From: Paratissierella segnis | Lineage (GTDB): Bacteria > Bacillota > Clostridia > Tissierellales > Tissierellaceae | Assembly: GCF_014385195.1 (NCBI RefSeq) | Contig: NZ_JACRTG010000019.1 | Span: forward strand, 1 to 46,857 | Direction: 5' to 3' | DNA length: 46,857 nt | Part shown: positions 24,854-33,691 of the stretch, piece after piece | Layout: each line of letters begins with the position of its first letter | Position numbering within the stretch: the first letter of the stretch is position 1 | Notes under the pieces: generated by a model | Databases searched by the model: none | Seen by the model: only the letters and a program-made list of their open reading frames with translations | Told to the model about the DNA's origin: nothing | Program-made: the position numbers and the translations under genes

Positions 24854-26131
24854 TTATTTCCTCCTTACAAAAATTTTATTTCCTTCAACCTTTATAACTA
24901 AAATCGGAGTACCTTTCGGTAGATATCCTCCTTCAGTTAGTGCATCATATCTTTCTCCAGCTATTTCTATAAAACCTGTTGGTCGAAGTTCTGAAATTGC
25001 GATGCCTTCTTTATCTGTTAAGTCTTCTTTTCCAAATTCTATTGAACTTACTTCTGAATTATGATTTGTCTTTAGTATTATATCATCTAATAACTTACTT
25101 TTAAAACCCAATTTCATCAAAATTACTGTGACTATGGCAGTTATTATAATTGAAATACTTATAGATAAAATTGCATTGGGCAAGTTATCCATAGCAAGTA
25201 CCGTACCTGTAACAACTAAAATAATACCGCTAATACCCGGAAGTCCAAAGCCGGGCACTATACCCTCTATTATCAAAAGAATCAACCCGGTAACAAATAA
25301 TGCCAATGATGTCCAATTGGAATTCCCGGCTAGTATATTGCCTCCAAAATATAGACCAAACCCAATTATACTGATCGAACCGCCTAAACCAAATCCCGGA
25401 GTTATTAGCTCTATTACCAGTCCAATAAAACCTAATGCCAACAACAGGCTGCTTACATATGGGTTTGAAATGTATTTTGCAAGTTTTATTTGTAATCCTT
25501 CCTTCACTTTGACTATATTTGCATTTTCAATATCAAAGTAGTTTAACATTTCATTGTAATCATCGGAAACATAATCTGCAATCCCATATTTTAACGCTTC
25601 CTGTGATGTAAGATTTACCAATTTACCTTTATGACTTACCCCATCTACTACTATATCTTTATCAGCCATTGCCTCGATTAACTCATGGTCTCTTCCTCTA
25701 TATTGAGCCGTATCCCTTAGCATTGCCCTCCACATGGACATTATTTTTTCCGTATTTGGATTAGGCTCGGCAGATCCTATGGTAGCATTTGAAGCCACTA
25801 CAACTTTTTCACTTGCTATTGTAATTAAAACGCCTGCCGACTCTGCCTTATTGTTAACATAGGACATGGTGGGTATATTTGTAGCCAAAATTAAGTTTTT
25901 AATCTTTTCAGCCTCATCGATCAATCCTCCATAAGTGTCGATTTCAAAAATAATTGCTTCAACGTTTTTTTCATTGTTGATATCATCAATTGTATCTTTC
26001 AAATAATTATATGTTGCTCTGTTTATTTCCCCCTTAATAGGAACAATATATACATCATTTGCTTCATCTGCAAAACTTATACTATTTAATAAAAGCAACA
26101 CAATAAATATAAATACATATCTTTTTTTCAA
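24854..26131 (-). CDS. NfeD-family membrane serine protease (YqeZ type)
   Basis: A 425-aa protein with a signal peptide (residues about 1-21, KKRYVFIFIVLLLLNSISFA). A ClpP-like protease domain (about 25-215) follows with the nucleophile region NKAESAGVLITIAS and TIGSAEPNP. Several membrane helices span about 228-345, and a C-terminal OB-fold NfeD domain (about 365-425) ends GTPILVIKVEGNKIFVRRK. The long NfeD form is normally encoded next to a flotillin, as here. TTG start with GGAGG 7 nt upstream. The substrate is unknown; the family is implicated in membrane-microdomain quality control. Confidence 0.92.
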   Translation of the reverse strand: MKKRYVFIFIVLLLLNSISFADEANDVYIVPIKGEINRATYNYLKDTIDDINNEKNVEAIIFEIDTYGGLIDEAEKIKNLILATNIPTMSYVNNKAESAGVLITIASEKVVVASNATIGSAEPNPNTEKIMSMWRAMLRDTAQYRGRDHELIEAMADKDIVVDGVSHKGKLVNLTSQEALKYGIADYVSDDYNEMLNYFDIENANIVKVKEGLQIKLAKYISNPYVSSLLLALGFIGLVIELITPGFGLGGSISIIGFGLYFGGNILAGNSNWTSLALFVTGLILLIIEGIVPGFGLPGISGIILVVTGTVLAMDNLPNAILSISISIIITAIVTVILMKLGFKSKLLDDIILKTNHNSEVSSIEFGKEDLTDKEGIAISELRPTGFIEIAGERYDALTEGGYLPKGTPILVIKVEGNKIFVRRK

Positions 26132-26188
26132 AAAATCACCTCCACCTTTATAATAACATATTTATTTGACATATACCCTAAAATATGC

Positions 26189-26215
26189 AAAAAACCTGAG
26201 CTAAAAGCTCAGGTT
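26189..26215 (-). terminator. Intrinsic terminator of rpsU-yqeY
   Basis: Minus strand AACCTGAGCT, TTT, AGCTCAGGTT followed by TTTT. The 10-bp perfect stem begins within the yqeY stop codon. Confidence 0.88.
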
Positions 26216-26657
26216 AATTTAATATTCTTTTAACTACCCTATTTACCATGTTTCCATCTGTTCGCCCTTTTACTTTAGGCATGACAGACTTCATAACCAA
26301 TCCTATATCTTTCATAGAGGTAGCATTTATTTCTTTTATTGTAGCTTTAACAATTTCTTCAACTTCTGCTTCAGATAGTTGCTTAGGAAGATATTCCAAG
26401 AGAATTTCCATTTCCGATTCAGTCAGCTTAACCAAATCTTCTCTGGAGCCCTTTTTAAATTCTTCTATTGCGCTTCTTTTTTCTTTTAATTGTTTAGATA
26501 TTATTTCTAATATTTCTTCATCAGTTAATGTCTTTCTTTCGTCAACTTCTTTTTGTTTAATTGCAGCTCTAACCATAATTATAGTATTTTTTCTAATGGT
26601 ATCTTTGTTTTTCATAGATGATTTTAAATCATCCATAAGCTTATTCGCAAGGGACAT
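26214..26657 (-). CDS. yqeY: GatB/YqeY domain protein
   Basis: A 147-aa soluble helical protein of the YqeY family, related to the C-terminal tail domain of GatB that contacts tRNA. Segments typical of the family are NTIIMVRAAIKQKEVDERK, EILLEYLPKQLSEAEV and the C-terminal VMKSVMPKVKGRTDGNMVN. The cellular role is not established. It follows rpsU by 15 nt as in B. subtilis and shares its promoter and terminator. Confidence 0.92.
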   Translation of the reverse strand: MSLANKLMDDLKSSMKNKDTIRKNTIIMVRAAIKQKEVDERKTLTDEEILEIISKQLKEKRSAIEEFKKGSREDLVKLTESEMEILLEYLPKQLSEAEVEEIVKATIKEINATSMKDIGLVMKSVMPKVKGRTDGNMVNRVVKRILN

Positions 26658-26672
26658 TACTCCACCTTCTTA

Positions 26673-26855
26673 TTAATACTTTGCATGCCTTTTTTTTCTT
26701 GCAGCTTCAGACTTCTTTTTACGCCTTACACTAGGCTTTTCATAGTGTTCTCTTTTTCTTACTTCTCCAATAACACCAGAACGCGCGCATTGTCTCTTAA
26801 ATCTTTTCAATGCATTGTCAAGAGATTCATTTTCTCCAACTCTAATTTCTGACAT
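26673..26855 (-). CDS. rpsU: Ribosomal protein bS21
   Basis: A 60-aa component of the small ribosomal subunit. The sequence MSEIRVGENESLDNALKRF, then EHYEKPSVRRKKKSEAARKK and a basic tail, is unmistakable. The frame opens upstream at 26885, but that stretch contains the purine-rich ribosome-binding site (GGGGAGGG). ATG 26855, giving the family length (57-71 aa), is the start. It is transcribed with yqeY. Confidence 0.97.
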   Translation of the reverse strand: MSEIRVGENESLDNALKRFKRQCARSGVIGEVRKREHYEKPSVRRKKKSEAARKKRHAKY

Positions 26856-26928
26856 CCGATTCTTCCCTCCCCTCTCCTTATACAAGAGTACTTCAAATAA
26901 ACAATGGTTAAGGATTGCATACTTGATA

Positions 26929-26957
26929 ATTATACATTATTATTATATATTTATCAA
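26929..26957 (-). promoter_or_regulatory. Sigma-A promoter of rpsU-yqeY
   Basis: Minus strand TTGATA, 17-nt spacer, TATAAT (10 of 12 consensus bases). It lies between the HIT stop codon and rpsU and gives a leader of roughly 65 nt. Confidence 0.8.
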
Positions 26958-26964
26958 TATGTTT

Positions 26965-27303
26965 TTAACCTGGAGGCCATAACATTTGTCGTCCTCCTAA
27001 TACATGAAAATGAATATGATTAACACTTTGACCGCCATCTTCCTTACAATTGTTTACTATTCTGTACCCGGATTTTAATCCATTTTCCTTTGCTAATTTT
27101 TTAGCAACTTGAAATACATGGGAAACGATATGGGAGTTTTCATCGTTTATATCATCATTGGATTCAATATGCTCTTTCGGAACTATTAAAAAGTGAATTG
27201 GGGCTTGAGGGTCTATATCATTAAAAGCCACAACCTTATCATCTTCATATAAAAACTCGGTTGGTATTTCTTTATTTATTATCTTGCAAAATAAACAATC
27301 CAT
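26965..27303 (-). CDS. HIT-family nucleotide hydrolase (Hint type)
   Basis: A 112-aa histidine-triad protein. It opens DCLFCKIINKEIP, with a CxxC zinc site, and ends with the triad HIHFHVLGGRQ (about residues 95-105). Hint enzymes hydrolyse nucleoside phosphoramidates and AMP-lysine type adducts; the physiological substrate here is not known. The length is typical. It lies 46 nt behind mtaB and just before the rpsU promoter. Confidence 0.93.
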   Translation of the reverse strand: MDCLFCKIINKEIPTEFLYEDDKVVAFNDIDPQAPIHFLIVPKEHIESNDDINDENSHIVSHVFQVAKKLAKENGLKSGYRIVNNCKEDGGQSVNHIHFHVLGGRQMLWPPG

Positions 27304-27349
27304 TACCCTACTACACCTCCTTTTATCTTACATAATTATAACAATATAA

Positions 27350-28654
27350 TTAATGTAATATTTCACCTATTAATAAATCATTTTGAATATCAACTATTCT
27401 GGTGCTCTTTATCTCACCTATTATAGAAATATTTGAATTTGCTGCCACTCTAATATAATTTGTAGTATATCCTTCATGTAAATCTATATTATTTTTATTT
27501 GCTTCTTCAAATAAAACATCTAAATTTCTATCTTTAAACCTGTTCATGAACTCAAAAGCCAGCTTGTTTCCTAATTCTATCAGCTTATCACTTCGTTCGT
27601 TCTTTACATTGCCATCTATTTGATCCGGATATTTAGCTGCAGGGGTTCCCTTTCTCGGAGAATATTTGAATACATGTATCCTTGAGAATTTGATTTCATT
27701 CACAAAATCACATGTCTCTTTAAATTCTTCATCGGTCTCACCCGGAAATCCTACGATAATATCAGTTGTAATTCCGGCATCAGGCATGTATTTTCTAATC
27801 AATTCTACCTTTTCCTTGTATATCTCACTGGTATATTTTCGATTCATACGTTTTAACACGCTATTACTGCCGCTTTGAAGCGATAAATGAAAATGATCAC
27901 ATACCTTCCCTACTCTTGCTATGGATTTCATGAATTCTTCATTTATTAGGGTGGGCTCTACAGAACTTAATCTTATCCTTTCAATACCATCTATATTTCC
28001 AATTTGTTCGATAATATCTATAAGCTGTATGTTTTTTAAATCCCTACCATATGAGGCAACATGAATACCGGTAAGTATAACTTCTTTAAATCCTGCATGG
28101 CTTAGTTTTTTCGTTTCTTCGATTATATCATCGATTGCTCTGCTTCTTATTGGACCTCTGGCATATGGTATGATGCAATAACTACAAAATTGATTGCATC
28201 CATCCTGAATTTTTATATATGCTCTTGTCTTAGATTTTATATCATCTATATCTATCTTTTCAAATTTTTTATACGTTTTTATATTTTGAACTACATTGAT
28301 TATTTCATTGGTATCCATCGCTCTTTCACAAAGTTCAACAATTCTTCTCCTATCACTGGTGCCAATGATTACATCCACGCCGTCGATTTTTTCAACTTCA
28401 CTGGGAGAAACCTGTGAATAACAACCTACTACGGCAATCACTCCGTTTTTATTTAATCTCTTTGCTTTTCTTATAAATTGTCTTGACTTTCTGTCCGACA
28501 GATTTGTTACTGTGCAGGTATTTATTACATATATATCCGCTATATCATTTTCATTAACAATAGAATAATTATTTTTTTCAAATAATTCTTCCATGGCTTC
28601 AGTTTCATATTGATTTACTTTACATCCCAGAGTATGAAATGCAACGGTTCTCAT
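27350..28654 (-). CDS. mtaB: tRNA N6-threonylcarbamoyladenosine methylthiotransferase MtaB
   Basis: A radical-SAM enzyme that converts t6A37 to ms2t6A37 in tRNAs reading ANN codons. In 434 aa the N-terminal UPF0004 domain (about residues 1-115) uses Cys in TLGCKVNQYE, NTCTVT and VVGCYSQ for one iron-sulfur cluster. The radical SAM domain has CNQFCSYCIIP (CX3CX2C), and a C-terminal TRAM-like region follows from about 370. It is the YqeV ortholog by position after prmA-rsmE. Its start overlaps the rsmE stop (TAATG). Confidence 0.95.
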   Translation of the reverse strand: MRTVAFHTLGCKVNQYETEAMEELFEKNNYSIVNENDIADIYVINTCTVTNLSDRKSRQFIRKAKRLNKNGVIAVVGCYSQVSPSEVEKIDGVDVIIGTSDRRRIVELCERAMDTNEIINVVQNIKTYKKFEKIDIDDIKSKTRAYIKIQDGCNQFCSYCIIPYARGPIRSRAIDDIIEETKKLSHAGFKEVILTGIHVASYGRDLKNIQLIDIIEQIGNIDGIERIRLSSVEPTLINEEFMKSIARVGKVCDHFHLSLQSGSNSVLKRMNRKYTSEIYKEKVELIRKYMPDAGITTDIIVGFPGETDEEFKETCDFVNEIKFSRIHVFKYSPRKGTPAAKYPDQIDGNVKNERSDKLIELGNKLAFEFMNRFKDRNLDVLFEEANKNNIDLHEGYTTNYIRVAANSNISIIGEIKSTRIVDIQNDLLIGEILH

Positions 28655-29394
28655 TAGACCACTCCTATATCGCCAAATTCGTAAAGAATGATAGTGGAAG
28701 CAACAAGACCAGCTGTCTCCGTCCTCAAAATTCTATTGCCTAGGGTTACGATTTTACCGCCTACATCCCTTAAAATTTGTATTTCTTCTTGTTCAAATCC
28801 TCCTTCCGGACCTATAATTATATTGATTTTTTTCCCTGAATTTATAAGTCCTTCTTTAATAGAATAGGATTTTTCTTCCTCATAGGGAACGATAATATCT
28901 TTCTCATTTCTTAAAATATCAATCATTTTATCAAAGGTTATAATATCCCTTACAATAGGGATTGAATCCCTTTTTGACTGTTTTGCAGCTTCTTCAACTA
29001 TTGAATTCCATCTATTAATCTTTTTTTGTTCTTTATCCATTTCTTTAATCTTTACAACTGACCTATGTGTTATTATAGGATAAAATTCTTTTACGCCGAT
29101 TTCAGTATTTTTTTGAAAAATAAAGTCCATCTTTGTACCTTTTGCCAATCCTTGGAATAATGTAATGTCAACTTTAGATTCATTTACACCTGCTTTTCTA
29201 TCCACAATTGCCGTTTCAATTCTATCCTTTTCGATTCTTTCTATCCTGCATACATATACAAAACCATCGTTAAGTATTTCAATGATTTCATTTTTCTTTA
29301 ATCTAAGGACATCCTTTATATGTTTAACGTCTTTTCCTATAATAATAATTTTATATTCACTAATTTGAGATTTATCTACAAAAAATCTATGCAT
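28654..29394 (-). CDS. rsmE: 16S rRNA (uracil1498-N3)-methyltransferase RsmE
   Basis: A 246-aa SPOUT-class methyltransferase. The N-terminal PUA-like domain (about residues 1-70) contains KHIKDVLRLKKNE. The C-terminal trefoil-knot SAM site includes IIGPEGGFEQEEIQILRD and LGNRILRTETAGLVAST. Length and motifs are standard. It overlaps both neighbours by one base (TAATG junctions), so prmA-rsmE-mtaB are translationally coupled. Confidence 0.95.
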   Translation of the reverse strand: MHRFFVDKSQISEYKIIIIGKDVKHIKDVLRLKKNEIIEILNDGFVYVCRIERIEKDRIETAIVDRKAGVNESKVDITLFQGLAKGTKMDFIFQKNTEIGVKEFYPIITHRSVVKIKEMDKEQKKINRWNSIVEEAAKQSKRDSIPIVRDIITFDKMIDILRNEKDIIVPYEEEKSYSIKEGLINSGKKINIIIGPEGGFEQEEIQILRDVGGKIVTLGNRILRTETAGLVASTIILYEFGDIGVV

Positions 29395-30341
29395 TATATT
29401 ACTTTAACCTTAGAAGCAGTCATACATGCCCATCCATTCATCTGATTTATATCCAGTATTTTAAATCCATTTTCTGCTAAAGCCATTTCTACTAGAGGTA
29501 TCTTTTCAATAATTATCCCTGAAGCTATAAATATGCCGCCTTTATCTAGATATGAACTCAAATCAGATGTCAGCTTTACGATTACTTCCGCAATGATATT
29601 GGCTACAATTATATCTGCTTTACCGTCTATAACATCCAAAAGATTCCCTTTTTTTACTTGAACTATTTCTTCAACATTATTTATTTTAATATTTTCATTT
29701 GAAACCTTTATACATACCTCATCTAAATCTATTGCAGTAACTTTTTTCGCTCCTAATTTTGCAGCCACTATACTTAGTATACCACTTCCACACCCAACAT
29801 CATATACTTTTGAGTTATTTGATATGTATTTTTCCAAGCTTTGAATACACATCATTGTAGTCTCATGTGTACCGGTTCCAAATGCCATTCCCGGATCCAA
29901 TTCAATTACTATTTTATTTGAGATATTTTGATATGATTCCCAAGATGGTTTTATTACAATTTTCTCTCCAATTTCCTTAGGCTTGTAATATTTCTTCCAA
30001 TTTTCTGCCCAGTCTTTATCGTCTATTTCAGATATAATAACTTCTCCATAAGGTTTATTACCTAATAAAAGGGGCGCTTTTTCTATATTGTCCCTTATAA
30101 AATCCACGGTTTCTAATAAATCTTCACTTTCAGAAAAATATGCTTTTATCAGAATTCCTTCAAAGTCTAAATCAATTATATTTGGATCGATGAAATCCCA
30201 ATTATCTTCAGTCTTTGAAAATTTTTCAATATCATGAGGGTCTTCTATCGCCAATCCGGTTGCCCCTGCAGAATACAATATGTCAGTTACTATATCTTCA
30301 TTTTCTTCTGTTGTTTTAACTTGAATTTCAAGCCATTTCAT
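29394..30341 (-). CDS. prmA: Ribosomal protein L11 methyltransferase PrmA
   Basis: Methylates ribosomal protein uL11. In 315 aa the N-terminal substrate-recognition domain (about residues 1-110) includes DWAENWKKYYKP. The class I SAM domain has ELDPGMAFGTGTHETT and VYDVGCGSGILSIVAAKLG. The NPPF-like segment reads NIIAEVIVKL. It is first after the intergenic region behind dnaJ, with its own likely promoter, and is followed by rsmE with a one-base overlap. Confidence 0.95.
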   Translation of the reverse strand: MKWLEIQVKTTEENEDIVTDILYSAGATGLAIEDPHDIEKFSKTEDNWDFIDPNIIDLDFEGILIKAYFSESEDLLETVDFIRDNIEKAPLLLGNKPYGEVIISEIDDKDWAENWKKYYKPKEIGEKIVIKPSWESYQNISNKIVIELDPGMAFGTGTHETTMMCIQSLEKYISNNSKVYDVGCGSGILSIVAAKLGAKKVTAIDLDEVCIKVSNENIKINNVEEIVQVKKGNLLDVIDGKADIIVANIIAEVIVKLTSDLSSYLDKGGIFIASGIIIEKIPLVEMALAENGFKILDINQMNGWACMTASKVKVI

Positions 30342-30381
30342 AGTTCACACATCCTTAAATAATCTCAAATTATTATATCTT

Positions 30382-30410
30382 AATATATCATAAATTGCTA
30401 GTATTTTCAA
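30382..30410 (-). promoter_or_regulatory. Sigma-A promoter of prmA-rsmE-mtaB
   Basis: Minus strand TTGAAA, 17-nt spacer, TATATT (10 of 12 consensus bases with ideal spacing), about 40 nt before prmA. It follows the stem-loop repeat at 30467-30587, so the prmA genes need not depend on the heat-shock promoter. Confidence 0.65.
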
Positions 30411-30466
30411 AAAAAATCCGACCAAACCGCGACAATAGTAATCATTGTTGATATTTAAGTTAAAAG

Positions 30467-30587
30467 GGAGACCCCTCCACATTGGTATTTAGATGACAAA
30501 AGCCAAAGGCATCATTTCAACTGAAATGGCATTATAATACACTCCGGATCCTATCCTAAGGAGCAAATTAATGTTGGAGAAATCTCC
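30467..30587. repeat. Intergenic stem-loop repeat, copy 2, behind dnaJ
   Basis: Longer relative of the element at 1812-1883. The outer arms are GGAGACCCCTCC (30467-30478) and GGAGAAATCTCC (30576-30587), the inner arms are GATGAC / ATCATT, and the apex CAAAAGCCAAAGGC is shared. Copy 2 carries about 50 extra bases with a small hairpin of its own (CTCCGGATCC...GGAG, near 30542-30563). As in copy 1, the outer-arm mismatches are wobble pairs only in the minus-strand RNA. It lies 53 nt behind the dnaJ stop and probably ends or protects the heat-shock transcript. Confidence 0.8.
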
Positions 30588-30639
30588 TCATGATTTTTAA
30601 TTCTCATATATTCTATCTGGTGTCTATCCAGTGTGATTC

Positions 30640-31761
30640 TCAATTAAATGCATCCTTAACTTTTTTAAAAAATCCTTTTTTATGTTCTTTAAGATCTTCT
30701 CCCGATTCCTCAGCAAATTGCAGCAATAATTCCCTTTGCTTTTCCGACAAATCTGTAGGCACTTTTACATCAACCGTAAAATACAAGTCTCCTCTGCCTA
30801 CACCCCGGACATTTGGAACTCCCTTATTCTTTATTTTAAACCTGCTTCCTGTTTGAGTTCCCTCGGGTATATCAAATTTTTCAATACCTTCCAAAGTCGG
30901 GACTTGAATTTCGGTTCCCAAAGTTGCTTGAGCAAATGATATTGGAATATTTAAAAATAAATCATTTCTATCTCTTTTAAATATAGGATCTTCTTTAACC
31001 GTAATATAAACATATAAATCCCCGGATGGTCCTCCTGAATTTCCGGATTCTCCTTCTCCCCTTATGGATATAACTGAATCATTGTCTACGCCTGCAGGTA
31101 CCTTGACCTTTATTTTCTTATCCTTGACTTCCTTGCCTGAACCGTTACATACATTGCATTTTTCTTTGATTATTTCTCCTGTACCGCCACATTTATCACA
31201 TGTCCCTACCCTTACAAATTGTCCGAAGGGGGTTTGCTGCGCATATCTCACTTCGCCTTTTCCATTGCAATTAGGGCAAACTTCTTTCTCCGTTCCATTC
31301 TTTGCGCCTGTACCGGAGCAAGAAGAACATTTTTCTGTTTTTCTTATTTGTATCTCCTTTTCTACTCCAAAGACCGCATCCCTAAAGTCCAAATTCAAAT
31401 TATATCTTAAATCAGAGCCCCTGGTAGGACCTCTTCTCTTTGCTCCTGAAGTTGAACCGCCGAAACCTCCGCCAAATATATCAAATATATCGTCAAATAT
31501 ATCAGAAAATCCTCCAAAATCTCCGCTGCCGGCCTGCGGATCCACTCCGGCATGACCGAATCTGTCATATCTGGATCTCTTTTCGGGATCACTTAATATT
31601 TCATATGCTGCACTCGCTTCCTTAAATTTTTGTTCTGCTTCTTCTTTATTATCGGGATTTAAATCCGGATGATATTTCTTTGCCAAGGATCTATATGCTT
31701 TTTTTATTTCGTTTTCATTCGCATCTTTATTGACTCCTAAGATCTCATAGTAATCTCTCAA
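30640..31761 (-). CDS. dnaJ: Chaperone DnaJ (Hsp40)
   Basis: DnaK co-chaperone that delivers unfolded clients and stimulates ATP hydrolysis. In 373 aa the J domain (about residues 1-70) has the HPD motif (KYHPDLNP). A Gly/Phe-rich linker follows. Four zinc-finger repeats are present (CSSCSGTG, CPNCNGKG, CDKCGGTG, CNVCNGSG), and the C-terminal substrate-binding domains complete the protein. The frame extends to GTG 31770. TTG 31761, giving MRDYYEILGV, matches the family N-terminus and is better spaced from AGGTG. Last gene of the heat-shock operon. Confidence 0.96.
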   Translation of the reverse strand: MRDYYEILGVNKDANENEIKKAYRSLAKKYHPDLNPDNKEEAEQKFKEASAAYEILSDPEKRSRYDRFGHAGVDPQAGSGDFGGFSDIFDDIFDIFGGGFGGSTSGAKRRGPTRGSDLRYNLNLDFRDAVFGVEKEIQIRKTEKCSSCSGTGAKNGTEKEVCPNCNGKGEVRYAQQTPFGQFVRVGTCDKCGGTGEIIKEKCNVCNGSGKEVKDKKIKVKVPAGVDNDSVISIRGEGESGNSGGPSGDLYVYITVKEDPIFKRDRNDLFLNIPISFAQATLGTEIQVPTLEGIEKFDIPEGTQTGSRFKIKNKGVPNVRGVGRGDLYFTVDVKVPTDLSEKQRELLLQFAEESGEDLKEHKKGFFKKVKDAFN

Positions 31762-31791
31762 ATATTTCACCTACCCTTCATTGTCTGTGAA

Positions 31792-31831
31792 AATTTAGTA
31801 AGCTAAATCCTAGGATTTAGCTTACTAAATT
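31792..31831. promoter_or_regulatory. Perfect 40-bp palindrome between dnaK and dnaJ
   Basis: A perfect inverted repeat with two 20-nt arms centred on CCTAGG and no spacer; it begins at the dnaK stop codon. In RNA it folds into a stem of about 18 bp. On the minus strand it is followed only by TTTTC, so it is more likely a partial terminator or an mRNA-processing or protection element that lowers dnaJ relative to dnaK than a full terminator. It is unlike CIRCE in sequence. Confidence 0.8.
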
Positions 31832-33671
31832 ATTCATCTTCGTTGTCTTCGTCATCATCTACTACTTCATAATCAGCATCTACTACATCATCATCGCTGC
31901 CGGAAGTACCTCCGCCTTGACCATCTTGTCCCTGCGTATTTTCATATAACTTTTGAGATATAGCATAAAACTCTTGTGTTAATTCATCGGTTTTATGTTT
32001 TATATCGTCAATGTCGTCTCCCTCTAAGGACTTCTTAAGCGCTTCTAACTTTTCTTTCACTTTTGACTCTTCATCCTTGGAAAGCTTCCCTTTTAGGTCC
32101 TTTAAAGTCTTTTCAGTTTGATATACTATGGAATCACCATTGTTTCTAACTTCTATAGATTCTTTCTTATTCTTATCTTCTTCGGCATATCTTTCCGCTT
32201 CTTTTACCTTATTTTCTATTTCATCGTCTGATAAATTTGAAGAAGCTGTAATTGTAATTTTCTGCTCTTTTCCGGTACCTAAATCCTTAGCACTTACATT
32301 TACGATTCCATTGGCATCTATATCAAATGTAACTTCTATCTGAGGTACTCCTCTTGGTGCCGGCGGTATCCCCGTCAACTGGAATGTACCTAATGTAGTG
32401 TTATCATTTGCCATTTGTCTTTCACCTTGTAATACATGAATATCTACGGCAGTTTGACCATCTGCTGCAGTTGAAAATACTTGAGATTTCTTAGTCGGTA
32501 TGGTGGTATTTCTTTCTATAAGTCTAGTTGTAACTCCACCTAAGGTTTCAATTCCCAAAGATAATGGAGTAACATCCAATAGAAGTAAGTCTGAACCAAA
32601 TTCCCCAGCTAATATTCCGCCTTGTATAGCTGCACCTAATGCCACACATTCGTCGGGATTTATGTCTTTTTGAGGATCTTTTCCTATAAGTCTCTTAACC
32701 GCTTCCTGAACAGCAGGTATTCTTGTAGAACCTCCCACCAATAGTACCTTTTCTATTTCAGATGGTTGCAATCCTGCATCTTTTAATGCTGACTTTACAG
32801 GATCCAATGTTTTGTCTACAAGGTCTGATGTTAATTCATTAAATTTAGCTCTTGTAATGTCCATATTTAAATGCAACGGACCCGATGAAGTTGCTGTGAT
32901 AAAAGGTAAATTTATATTTGTTGACATAACGGAAGAAAGCTCTTTCTTTGCCTTTTCTGCCGCTTCCTTTAATCTTTGCAACGACATTTTATCCTTTGTT
33001 AAGTCTATGCCATTTTCTTTTTTGAATTGCTCATTTATATATTTTATTATAGCATCATCAAAGTCGTCTCCACCAAGGGTATTGTTTCCTCTTGTAGCTA
33101 AAACTTCAAATACGCCATCTCCCAATTCAAGAATGGAAACGTCAAATGTACCTCCGCCTAAATCAAACACCATTATCTTATGCTGCCCGTCTTCTTTGTC
33201 TATTCCGTATGCTAATGCAGCAGCTGTTGGTTCATTTATAATCCTTATAACATTTAAGCCAGATATTTTTCCTGCATCTTTTGTTGCTTGTCTTTGACTA
33301 TCGGTAAAATAAGCCGGTACGGTTATAACAGCGTCCTTTACAGGTTCGCCAATATAGCTTTCCACATCTGCCTTAATCTTTTGCAATATCATAGCAGAAA
33401 TTTCCTGTGGTGAATATTCCTTACCGTCTATTACCTTCTTAAAGTCTGAACCCATTTTTCTTTTAATTGATTGTATTGTTCTGTCCGGGTTTGTTATTGC
33501 TTGTCTTTTTGCAGTCTCTCCAACCAGTCTTTCCCCATCCTTTGTAAAAGCAACTACAGATGGTGTGGTTCTATTACCCTCTATGTTGGGTATTATAGTA
33601 GATTCTCCACCTTCCATAATAGCAACACAAGAATTAGTTGTACCTAAATCTATTCCTATAGTTTTTCCCAT
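31830..33671 (-). CDS. dnaK: Chaperone DnaK (Hsp70)
   Basis: ATP-driven folding chaperone, 613 aa. The nucleotide-binding domain (about residues 1-365) starts MGKTIGIDLGTTNSCVAIMEG and includes VFDLGGGTFDVSIL and LVGGSTRIPAV. The hydrophobic linker LLLLDVTPLSLGIETLGG leads to the substrate-binding domain with a helical lid. The acidic tail ends in DDDEDNEDE. It lacks the extra loop of Gram-negative DnaK, as in other Gram-positives. It sits between grpE (20-nt gap) and dnaJ. Confidence 0.98.
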   Translation of the reverse strand: MGKTIGIDLGTTNSCVAIMEGGESTIIPNIEGNRTTPSVVAFTKDGERLVGETAKRQAITNPDRTIQSIKRKMGSDFKKVIDGKEYSPQEISAMILQKIKADVESYIGEPVKDAVITVPAYFTDSQRQATKDAGKISGLNVIRIINEPTAAALAYGIDKEDGQHKIMVFDLGGGTFDVSILELGDGVFEVLATRGNNTLGGDDFDDAIIKYINEQFKKENGIDLTKDKMSLQRLKEAAEKAKKELSSVMSTNINLPFITATSSGPLHLNMDITRAKFNELTSDLVDKTLDPVKSALKDAGLQPSEIEKVLLVGGSTRIPAVQEAVKRLIGKDPQKDINPDECVALGAAIQGGILAGEFGSDLLLLDVTPLSLGIETLGGVTTRLIERNTTIPTKKSQVFSTAADGQTAVDIHVLQGERQMANDNTTLGTFQLTGIPPAPRGVPQIEVTFDIDANGIVNVSAKDLGTGKEQKITITASSNLSDDEIENKVKEAERYAEEDKNKKESIEVRNNGDSIVYQTEKTLKDLKGKLSKDEESKVKEKLEALKKSLEGDDIDDIKHKTDELTQEFYAISQKLYENTQGQDGQGGGTSGSDDDVVDADYEVVDDDEDNEDE

Positions 33672-33691
33672 TTTAATATCCTCCTATTAAT

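Noticed and set aside
31064..31555. Plus-strand frame of 163 codons opposite dnaJ
   Set aside because: It mirrors the Gly/Cys repeat codons of dnaJ and resembles no protein family.
31792..31831. Second CIRCE-type operator between dnaK and dnaJ
   Set aside because: The palindrome has no TTAGCACTC/GAGTGCTAA halves and no 9-nt spacer.
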